Assembly: GCF_001440475.1 (NCBI RefSeq)
Contig: NZ_LLYB01000123.1
Coordinates: forward strand, 99,731 to 143,493
Source of the DNA: Bradyrhizobium lablabi
Lineage (GTDB): Bacteria; Pseudomonadota; Alphaproteobacteria; Rhizobiales; Xanthobacteraceae
Length of the DNA: 43,763 nt
Reading direction: 5' to 3'
This document shows, in pieces, positions 1 to 6,292 of the stretch. Both the position numbers and the translations under genes were made by a program. Below the pieces are notes generated by a model, which ran no database searches, was not told the DNA's origin, and saw only the letters and a program-made list of their open reading frames with translations. Numbering within the stretch: the first letter of the stretch is position 1; the number at the start of each line of letters is the position of its first letter.

Positions 1-1
1 G

Positions 2-271
2 ATTTCATCCGTCGTGGCCCGTGCCAATATCGTGCTGTTCTTCGGCGCGTCGGATTTCTTCTCGGCCGTCAGCTACACCGCGACCGGGCTGATCACGCTG
101 GATGCGATCAAGCTCGCGTTCGTGGTCGGTCCCGTCTACGCCTGCGGCGTCTGGTTCGGCGCTTCCCTGTTCGGCAAGGCCAGCGAAACCGTGTTCCGCG
201 CGATCTGCTACGCGCTGATCGCGGCGGCGGTGATTTTTGGATTGCCGGTGTTGGACGGCGTGCTGCGGTAG
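2..271 (+). CDS. TauE/SafE (TSUP) family permease, C-terminal part
   Basis: This is the C-terminal end of an integral membrane protein whose start lies before the window; the reading frame is open from base 2. The visible part holds two or three hydrophobic segments. It includes the stretch YACGVWFGASLFGK followed by SETVFRAICYALI, which matches the last repeat of the TauE/SafE sulfite/organosulfur exporter family (a glycine-rich turn, then a helix with an S-E-x-x-F-R pattern). The family moves small anions across the inner membrane; the substrate cannot be told from this fragment. It ends 30 bp before the convergently transcribed amine oxidase gene. The family assignment is fairly firm; the function is only that of the family. 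Confidence 0.7.
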   Translation: MSSVVARANIVLFFGASDFFSAVSYTATGLITLDAIKLAFVVGPVYACGVWFGASLFGKASETVFRAICYALIAAAVIFGLPVLDGVLR

Positions 272-301
272 ACTCGGACCCGGGCAAAGGCGCAAGCGCC
301 A

Positions 302-1696
302 TCAGTTGATCGACGCCCCTCGCCGCCGCTGCTTCGCCGGCCGCGCTTCCGGCTCGGGATCCCTTAACGCACCGATCCGCCGCAATGCCGCTTCAGCGGC
401 GCGCTCGCCGCTCTCCCAGGCGCCGTCGATCGTTCCCCACAGCGTTTCATGGGTGGCCTCGCCGGCGAGATACATGCAGCCGATCGGCTCGGTCAGAACC
501 TTGCGCGAGGATTGCCCGCCCGGACCGGCCGCCGACATCGCACCGAGCGCGAATGGCGCAGCGTTCCAGCGCGTCGCGCTCGATTTCTTCACTGCGGCCG
601 CCGCCTCGCTGCCGTACAGTTTTGTCAGCCATTCCACCGCAAACGCCACCATGGCCTTCTCGCCCTGCGCGGAAAGATCGCGACCGAACGAGCCGCCGAC
701 ATCGAGGGTGCAGAGCGAAGACCCGCCGATATTGGCGTACATCAGCGCCGTCTTCGTCGAATTGCTCTGCTCGACGACGACGTCGTCACGGGCGAGGCCC
801 AGCGGATTGCCCGAGATCTGCAGCGCAATCCGGTCGTAGCTGCCGAGACTAAGTTTCGACGCCGCGTCGAGCATGCGCTTCGGAATGTCGGGCGCGAATT
901 TGATATTGCCCGCGGCCAGCACGTTGGTTGACACCGTAATGACGGCCGCACGCGCAACGATCTTGCCGGCCGACGTTTCCACTGTGACGTCGCGGTTGCT
1001 CCAGGACATCCGGTTGGCCGGCGTCGACAGCGCCACCGGCACCTGCTCGCCGAGCCTTGCGATCAGCGTGCCCAATCCCTGGCGGCACCCGATCGCGGTG
1101 TTGCGATCCTGCGCGCGGGCCTTGTCGCCGACGGAAACGTCTTTCAGATCCTTGCCGGAGAAGCCGGCTCCCAGGACGAACTCGGCCGTATCCACCCACA
1201 CGCCGAGATCCTTCGGCAGAACGGAGGCGCAGGAGACGTCGAGACGCCGCGCGGCCTCGTCTATGGCACGGTTGGTGCGCACCAGCGCCGCCAAAAATTC
1301 CTCGGTCTCGCCGGCGCGGGCGTTGCGGCGGCCGATGCGGATCTTCTGGCCCGACGGCGCGGTCGTGATCTCGAGGCCCGCTGATCGCGCCAGCTTGATC
1401 ATCGGATTGGTTTCGGGATTGTGCATCCAGCGCGCACCGCGATCGAACGGCACGTCGAAGGTCGAAGTATCGGTCTGGCAGCGGCCGCCGATTTGATTGG
1501 CCGCCTCCACCACGATCACCTTGCGGTTCGCCGCCATGATCCGCCGCGCCGCAGCAATGCCGGCCGCGCCTGCGCCGACCACCACGATGTCGGCTTCCCG
1601 CGGCAAGGGCGCTGCTCCCGCGCGCATACCGGAAAAAACCGGAACTGCCGCCAGGCCGGCGGACGCCGACAGAAAGGTGCGGCGGGTCATTGTCAT
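302..1696 (-). CDS. Tat-exported flavin amine oxidase family protein
   Basis: A 464-residue FAD-dependent oxidoreductase of the flavin monoamine oxidase type. Residues 1-28 look like a Tat signal: twin arginine in MTMTRRTFLS, then an alanine-rich hydrophobic stretch ending near AGAAPLP. The Rossmann FAD-binding motif VVVGAGAAGIAAARR follows at about residue 37, then the amine-oxidase GG doublet (NQIGGRC) and the RGARW segment. The C-terminus has the family's FAD-binding end, with YLAGEATHETLWGTIDGAW. Oxidation of an amine in the periplasm is inferred from the family plus the signal; the substrate is unknown. A second in-frame ATG two codons downstream (1690) would give almost the same protein. 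The gene is divergent from the NlpC/P60 gene, and the shared upstream region carries a perfect 16-bp palindrome. Confidence 0.8.
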   Translation of the reverse strand: MTMTRRTFLSASAGLAAVPVFSGMRAGAAPLPREADIVVVGAGAAGIAAARRIMAANRKVIVVEAANQIGGRCQTDTSTFDVPFDRGARWMHNPETNPMIKLARSAGLEITTAPSGQKIRIGRRNARAGETEEFLAALVRTNRAIDEAARRLDVSCASVLPKDLGVWVDTAEFVLGAGFSGKDLKDVSVGDKARAQDRNTAIGCRQGLGTLIARLGEQVPVALSTPANRMSWSNRDVTVETSAGKIVARAAVITVSTNVLAAGNIKFAPDIPKRMLDAASKLSLGSYDRIALQISGNPLGLARDDVVVEQSNSTKTALMYANIGGSSLCTLDVGGSFGRDLSAQGEKAMVAFAVEWLTKLYGSEAAAAVKKSSATRWNAAPFALGAMSAAGPGGQSSRKVLTEPIGCMYLAGEATHETLWGTIDGAWESGERAAEAALRRIGALRDPEPEARPAKQRRRGASIN

Positions 1697-1780
1697 GTCA
1701 TGGTTTCCACGGCCTGAAAGAAGCGAGAACAGCTAGCGAACTGTGCCGCATCTCACGTGACGCAGCAACACTCATGGTAA

Positions 1781-1796
1781 ATCAATCATGATTGAT
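1781..1796. promoter_or_regulatory. Perfect 16-bp palindrome in a divergent promoter region
   Basis: The sequence ATCAATCATGATTGAT is a perfect inverted repeat. It lies 84 bp before the amine oxidase start (minus strand) and 89 bp before the NlpC/P60 start (plus strand), so it is near the centre of the shared upstream region. Perfect AT-rich dyads in this position usually serve as operators for dimeric repressors or activators. No regulator gene is adjacent and the regulator is unknown. It is not a FNR/FixK box, because the spacing differs. Confidence 0.45.
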
Positions 1797-1885
1797 CCCT
1801 CTTGGGCATGAACTAAATTGAAACGGCTTGCGACCATGATAAGGAAACAAAAAAAGCGGAAGAAAAGCCGTGCTTGGGGAGTTTC

Positions 1886-2878
1886 ATGGGCGTAGTGCTC
1901 GACACCATCGGCCAAGTGATTGCGGGCTACCTGCAGAAGGAAGTCCCGGGCTATGAGCCGTTCACGCCCAGCGACCCCGAGCATCTGCGCGGGGTCATCC
2001 AGCCTGGCGACGTGCTGCTGGTCGAGGGCAACAACCGCATCTCCGGCATCATCAAATATCTCACGCAGTCCACCTGGTCGCATGGCGCACTCTATGTCGG
2101 CCCGGTCGATGGCGCGTTTGAGCCCGACGGCGAGCCGCATGTGCTGATCGAGGCCAATATCGGCGAAGGCGTGACCTCGGCCCCGCTGTCGAAATATTTT
2201 CCCTATCACACCCGCGTCTGCCGCCCGATCGGCCTGTCCTACGAGGACCGCACCACGGTGTGCCGCTACGCCATCAACCGGATCGGCTTCGGCTACGACA
2301 CCAAGAACATCGTCGACCTGATGCGCTATCTGATCCCGCTGCCGGTGCCGCAGCGCTGGCGGCGGCGCATGATCGCGTTCGGCTCCGGCGATCCCACAAA
2401 AATCATCTGCTCGGCGCTGATCGCGCAGGCGTTCGACGCCGTGCGCTACCCGATCCTGCCCAAGATTACCCGCGCCGCCTCACGCAAGGCCCGGCGCGAG
2501 ATCCTGCATATCCGCGATTCCTCGCTCTACATGCCGCGCGATTTCGACATCTCGCCCTATTTCGAAATCGTCAAACCCACCATCGTGCACGGCTTCGACT
2601 ACACCGCACTCCACTGGGCCGACAAACAAAAGCCGCTCGCGGAGGTAGCGGGCGAATTCGGTGTGTTTCCAGAGGTCAAGTCGCCGCCGCTTGTTCCTGA
2701 AGAGATTGACCAGGAAGCGCCGCTTCCGGTTGAAGAAGTGATCGTCGAGGAAGTGACCATCGAAGCCACGATGATCGAGCGCGTCACCGTATCGGAACAC
2801 TATCTCGCCGTCGAATATGTCGCCGTCCGCCCGCCGGAGCGCCGCATGAAGCCGCGGACGCAGGAGACGGTGGCGTAA
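1886..2878 (+). CDS. YiiX/YebB-like (permuted NlpC/P60) cysteine hydrolase
   Basis: A 330-residue protein of the circularly permuted papain-like NlpC/P60 group (YaeF/YiiX type), whose members hydrolyse amide or ester bonds in cell-wall or lipid substrates. The permuted order is visible: GDVLLVEG at about residues 45-52, then the catalytic-histidine motif STWSHGALYVG near residue 70, and only later the nucleophile cysteine in KIICSALIAQAF near residue 173. No signal peptide is evident. The last 60 residues, beyond the catalytic domain, form a tail rich in Glu and Val. The start is the ATG at 1886, preceded by GGGGAG at good spacing; an upstream in-frame TTG (1874) is less likely. It is divergent from the amine oxidase and convergent with the TonB receptor. 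Substrate unknown. Confidence 0.72.
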   Translation: MGVVLDTIGQVIAGYLQKEVPGYEPFTPSDPEHLRGVIQPGDVLLVEGNNRISGIIKYLTQSTWSHGALYVGPVDGAFEPDGEPHVLIEANIGEGVTSAPLSKYFPYHTRVCRPIGLSYEDRTTVCRYAINRIGFGYDTKNIVDLMRYLIPLPVPQRWRRRMIAFGSGDPTKIICSALIAQAFDAVRYPILPKITRAASRKARREILHIRDSSLYMPRDFDISPYFEIVKPTIVHGFDYTALHWADKQKPLAEVAGEFGVFPEVKSPPLVPEEIDQEAPLPVEEVIVEEVTIEATMIERVTVSEHYLAVEYVAVRPPERRMKPRTQETVA

Positions 2879-2970
2879 GAGCACGACCCCGTAGAGTGAG
2901 CAAAGCCACCGTGTCGCGCGAATGTGCGCCCGATGACAGGCTCCGCGTGCCCACCGCCCTTCTGTCAGAC

Positions 2971-3069
2971 CTCATCCTGAGGAGGCGCGTAGCGCCGTCT
3001 CGAGGATGAATGGCACTAGCGGGGGCCTCGTGATTCGAGACGGCGCTGCGCGCCTCCTCACCATGAGGG
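2971..3069. repeat. Intergenic palindromic repeat, family A, copy 1
   Basis: About 99 bp that fold as a long interrupted inverted repeat. CTCATCCTGAGGAGGCGC at the left pairs with GCGCCTCCTCACCATGAG at the right, and CGTCTCGA pairs with TCGAGACG inside. A diverged copy lies at 23597-23694. It sits between the convergent NlpC/P60 gene and the TonB receptor gene. I recognise this as a repeat common between Bradyrhizobium genes, from memory only. Confidence 0.8.
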
Positions 3070-3082
3070 TTTAACGTAGTCG

Positions 3083-5281
3083 TCAAAACCTCCCCGCCAG
3101 CGTCAACCGTACCGCCAATGGCTCTGCCGGATGCACGTGTCGGTCGGCGACGCCGCCGATCGGCTCGCCCGGCAATCGCGACAAATAATAGTATTCGATC
3201 TGATTGGTCTTCGCGTTGAACAGATTGAGCACGTCGAGCTGCAGCTTTAGCTCGTTGTCGAATCTGTATCCCGCCCGCGCATTGAAGATCAGCGATGATT
3301 GCGAGCGAACGCTGTCGTCCTCGATCAGGGGACGCGGGCCGAAATAGCGCCCGCGCAGCGCGCCGAACCAGCCGGTATCGCCGCCGAACGTCACGCCGCC
3401 GGCCGCCACCCATGCCGGCGCGCCCGGAATGAAATTGCCGGCGGGATCGAAATCGGTGAAGCGGGCGCGGGTATAGGCGAGGTCGAGATCCAGCTTCATC
3501 CACGGCAGCACTTGATACTGGTTGGTCCACTCGACGCCGACGCGCCGGCTCGGGCGGCTCGGCTCGGTGGTGCCGGCGTCGCCGACGAACAGCAATTCCG
3601 AGTCGAAGTTCAGCACGAACACCGCGAGCGAGCTGGTGAGCCCTTCGAGCGCCCTGGTGCGGATGCCGATCTCCGCGCCCTTCGATCGCACCAATAGCGG
3701 CACACGGTCCTGCGGCGTCACCTTGTCGATCGGATCGACGGTGATCGTCGCCCCCCTGATGTCGTTGGAGTGCAGGCCATAGCCGGCATTGCCGTAGAAC
3801 TCGGTCTTGTACCAGGGCCCCAGCACGATCCCGGCCTTGGGGCTCGTCATCGACGCCTGTGCATTGCCGGAATTCTCCGGCGTGTCGCCGATCACCCTCC
3901 CCGCAAAATAGTCCTCGCGGATACCGATCGTGGTGCGCAGCCAGTCGGTCCAGCGCGCCGTCGTGTCGGCCCACAGGCCGACATTGCCCTCGCGCACGCT
4001 GTCTTCGCGCACGGTCGAAAGCGTCTCGCGCTGCAGCGTCTTGAACAGGCCGACCCGGATATCGTCGGCGCGCGTCTGCAGCCCGATACGAGTCTGGGTT
4101 TCGATACCGCCCACACGCATGTCGAAGGCGTGGCTGGCATTGAGGCCATAGACCGTGCGCCGGTCCATCTGGCTGAACTGATCGCCATTGACGGGGTCGT
4201 CGAGAAAATAGGTGAAATTGTTGTAGAGTCGCAGCGACGAGTTGATCACATAGGCATTGACCTTGCTCTGCCCATATTCGCTCGATTGCGCCCAATTGCT
4301 CGACAGCGAAAGCCGGCTCGCAACGCCGCCATCGGTCGGATCGAGCGAGCCGAACCGGCCGATCACGCCTTGATCGATCGCGCGCTGCGCCACCTGGTCG
4401 GTCGAATTCCAGCCGTTGGAATAGGCCATCGCCGAGAGCGTAAAGCCATCGGTTGATGTGCCCTGGCTGTAGCGCAGCACGCCGTTGAGCTTGCGCACAT
4501 TGTCGGGAACGTCCCACGGGCCGTTGTATTTGACGCCTTCGACGGCGGCGAGCAGCGTACCCGCACCGACCGCGGTCGACCCCGCTGCCAGCCCGCGGTG
4601 GTAGCCGAAGCTGCCATTGGTCGTCTCCAGAATGTTCTTCGGCAGTTTGTTGATGTAGTCGATGGCGAGGGCACCGGCGGAGCCGAAGTCGCCGACGTCA
4701 GCGAAGTACGGACCTTTTCGTACATTCACCGACTGGATCAGTTCGGGAATCATGAAATTGATGTCGGCATAGCCCTGACCGTGACCATGGGTCGGCATGT
4801 TGACCGGCATGCCGTCGACTTTGATCGAGAGATCCGTGCCGTGGTCGAGATTGAAACCGCGCAGAAAATACTGGTTGGCTTTGCCCTCGCCCGAATGCTG
4901 GGTGACGATCAGCCCCGGCACCACCTCCAGCGCCTCTCCGGGGCGCGAGAAGGGCCGCGCGTTCACCTCCGCGCCGCTGATGGTCAGGGCGCTGGCCGCG
5001 GTTGGTTGCATGTATGCCGGCCCCGCGGTCGCAGACTCGGAAGTGACGCCGCCGCGGACCTGCGGTGGGACAGGGGCGGTCGGCTGAACTGCGGATACCG
5101 TTCTCGCGGTCTGCTGGCGCCGCGGTGGCTTGGGCCGGCTGCGCGGCCGCGTTTCGGGGGGATTTACCGTCACGGCAGGAAGCTGGCTTGAGCCTGCCAC
5201 GGCATCGCTCTGCGCGTCGGCTGGTCCCAGGACCAGCAACGATGCGGCAGCCGAAAATGCTCCCCAGGCAACCCGACGCAA
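3083..5281 (-). CDS. TonB-dependent outer-membrane receptor, probably for nickel
   Basis: A 732-residue outer-membrane receptor that imports a metal chelate or siderophore using TonB energy. A signal peptide covers about residues 1-23, ending GPADA. A Pro/Arg/Lys-rich spacer (about 38-75) follows, then the plug domain (about 98-215) with FLRGFNLDHGTDLSIKVDG and a His-containing stretch MPTHGHGQGYADINF. The rest is a beta barrel ending in the terminal phenylalanine typical of barrel proteins (LTLAGRF). The start is TTG at 5281; the nearby ATGs are out of frame. The gene is divergent from nikR. The NikR operator at 5365-5392 lies 84 bp upstream, so nickel-dependent repression and nickel uptake are inferred. 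No nickel ABC transporter is in the window. Receptor identity is firm; substrate is inference. Confidence 0.88.
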   Translation of the reverse strand: MRRVAWGAFSAAASLLVLGPADAQSDAVAGSSQLPAVTVNPPETRPRSRPKPPRRQQTARTVSAVQPTAPVPPQVRGGVTSESATAGPAYMQPTAASALTISGAEVNARPFSRPGEALEVVPGLIVTQHSGEGKANQYFLRGFNLDHGTDLSIKVDGMPVNMPTHGHGQGYADINFMIPELIQSVNVRKGPYFADVGDFGSAGALAIDYINKLPKNILETTNGSFGYHRGLAAGSTAVGAGTLLAAVEGVKYNGPWDVPDNVRKLNGVLRYSQGTSTDGFTLSAMAYSNGWNSTDQVAQRAIDQGVIGRFGSLDPTDGGVASRLSLSSNWAQSSEYGQSKVNAYVINSSLRLYNNFTYFLDDPVNGDQFSQMDRRTVYGLNASHAFDMRVGGIETQTRIGLQTRADDIRVGLFKTLQRETLSTVREDSVREGNVGLWADTTARWTDWLRTTIGIREDYFAGRVIGDTPENSGNAQASMTSPKAGIVLGPWYKTEFYGNAGYGLHSNDIRGATITVDPIDKVTPQDRVPLLVRSKGAEIGIRTRALEGLTSSLAVFVLNFDSELLFVGDAGTTEPSRPSRRVGVEWTNQYQVLPWMKLDLDLAYTRARFTDFDPAGNFIPGAPAWVAAGGVTFGGDTGWFGALRGRYFGPRPLIEDDSVRSQSSLIFNARAGYRFDNELKLQLDVLNLFNAKTNQIEYYYLSRLPGEPIGGVADRHVHPAEPLAVRLTLAGRF

Positions 5282-5364
5282 TGCTCATGCCCCCGCATGA
5301 TAACTGCTACAATCGCGCGACCCATGAGTTCAAGGTAACGCAGCACCTCACCCTAGTAAACGCA

Positions 5365-5392
5365 GTATGATGTTACAATAAAAATATCATAC
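5365..5392. promoter_or_regulatory. NikR operator
   Basis: The region between nikR and the TonB receptor contains GTATGA, exactly 16 bases, then TCATAC. This is the half-site sequence and spacing of the classical E. coli NikR operator, here a perfect match. It lies 20 bp before the nikR start and 84 bp before the receptor start. It could therefore control both genes: autoregulation plus nickel-dependent repression of uptake. Confidence 0.9.
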
Positions 5393-5412
5393 CGCCTCTC
5401 CGACGGAATTCC

Positions 5413-5859
5413 ATGCAACGGATCACCATCACCATCGAAGACGATCTGCTCGCCGAGATCGATGCAGCGGCGGAAGCGCGCGGCTATCAGAACCGCTCCG
5501 AGATCATCCGCGATCTCGCCCGCTCGGGACTGCAGCAGAGCGCCGAGGACGTCGCGCCGTCGGGCCAATGCGTCGCCGCTCTGGTCTATGTCTACGATCA
5601 CGCCGCGCGCGACCTGTCAAAACGGCTGGTGCAGAATTTCCACGGCCACCATGAGCTGTCGCTGGCTACGTTGCATGTCCATCTCGACGACGATAGCTGC
5701 ATGGAGGTGACGGCGCTGAAGGGCGCCAGCGGCGAGGTCCGGCATTTTGCCGACCACATCATTGCCGAGCGCGGCGTGCGGTACGGCCGCGTCGTGATGA
5801 TCCCGACGGCATCCGACAAGAAGCCGAAAGCGCGCAAGCACGGCCATCATCACGATTAG
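5413..5859 (+). CDS. nikR: Nickel-responsive transcriptional regulator NikR
   Basis: A 148-residue ribbon-helix-helix repressor with a C-terminal ACT-like nickel-binding domain. The N-terminus MQRITITIEDDLLAEID is the beta-strand/helix DNA-binding unit. The four high-affinity square-planar nickel ligands known from E. coli NikR are all present: His77, His88, His90 (LATLHVHL) and Cys96. The C-terminus adds a basic, His-rich tail (KARKHGHHHD) beyond the usual end, possibly an extra metal-binding segment. With nickel bound, the tetramer represses nickel uptake genes. The perfect NikR operator just upstream, shared with the divergent TonB receptor, indicates autoregulation and identifies the likely target. 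The gene is convergent with csoR. Confidence 0.95.
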   Translation: MQRITITIEDDLLAEIDAAAEARGYQNRSEIIRDLARSGLQQSAEDVAPSGQCVAALVYVYDHAARDLSKRLVQNFHGHHELSLATLHVHLDDDSCMEVTALKGASGEVRHFADHIIAERGVRYGRVVMIPTASDKKPKARKHGHHHD

Positions 5860-5869
5860 GGTGAGGACG

Positions 5870-5958
5870 CGTAGCCCGGATGGAGCGCAGCGCAATCCGG
5901 GTAACTCGACCTTTCGGACAAGCTGCCCCGGATTTCGCTTCGCTCCATCCGGGTTACG
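5870..5958. repeat. Intergenic palindromic repeat, family B, copy 1
   Basis: About 89 bp beginning CGTAGCCCGGATGGAGCG and ending CGCTCCATCCGGGTTACG, which together form a long near-perfect stem; GCGCAATCCGGG and CCCCGGATTTCGC pair imperfectly inside. It lies between the convergent nikR and csoR genes. A second copy is at 28258-28348. It may form a transcription-terminating or mRNA-end hairpin. Confidence 0.82.
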
Positions 5959-5966
5959 AATCCGCG

Positions 5967-6242
5967 CTACCTGTCGGAGCGGCCGATCACCGCCATCAAC
6001 TCCGCGATCTTCTCGCGCTGGTCGGCCTTGTTGCCGCTGGTGATCGCGTGTTCGACGCAATGCGAGACGTGATCCCGCAGCACTTCCTCCTCGACGCGCC
6101 GCAACGCGGCCCGCACGGCGGAAATCTGCGTGACGATGTCGATGCAGTAGCGGTCCTCGTCGACCATTTTTGACAGGCCGCGGACCTGGCCCTCGATCCG
6201 GCTGAGACGCTTTTGACAGGATGCCTTGATGTCTTTTCGCAT
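5967..6242 (-). CDS. csoR: CsoR-type copper-sensing repressor
   Basis: A 91-residue all-helical repressor of the CsoR/RcnR/FrmR family (DUF156). The metal-site fingerprint separates the subfamilies. Here the ligands are Cys33, His58 and Cys62, with spacings of 25 and 4, the C-H-C trio of copper-sensing CsoR rather than the His-rich site of RcnR. Cu(I) binding releases the tetramer from DNA. It is divergent from the Cu(+) ATPase gene, with only 50 bp between the starts and a CsoR-like dyad in the gap, so it most likely represses both itself and the ATPase. The N-terminal helix carries one extra Cys (Cys9). The family is certain; copper specificity is well supported. Confidence 0.9.
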   Translation of the reverse strand: MRKDIKASCQKRLSRIEGQVRGLSKMVDEDRYCIDIVTQISAVRAALRRVEEEVLRDHVSHCVEHAITSGNKADQREKIAELMAVIGRSDR

Positions 6243-6250
6243 GAGGCCTA

Positions 6251-6269
6251 TATACCCCTACAGGGTATA
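6251..6269. promoter_or_regulatory. CsoR-like operator between csoR and copA
   Basis: TATACCC, five bases, then GGGTATA form a perfect 7-bp dyad in the 50-bp divergent gap. It resembles the GC-core, TA-flanked operators of CsoR-family repressors. Its position overlaps where both promoters must lie, so repression of both directions is plausible. Confidence 0.72.
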
Positions 6270-6292
6270 GGTTTCAAGCGCCGGAGCGGACG

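Noticed and set aside
2784..4517. A 577-codon minus-strand frame inside the TonB receptor gene
   Set aside because: The receptor frame encodes recognisable plug and barrel motifs; this alternative frame is Arg-rich and runs past the receptor end without a start signal.
5282..5412. A cobalamin riboswitch before the TonB receptor
   Set aside because: Searched for because many receptors are B12-controlled; no B12-box-like sequence is present, and the NikR operator explains the region.
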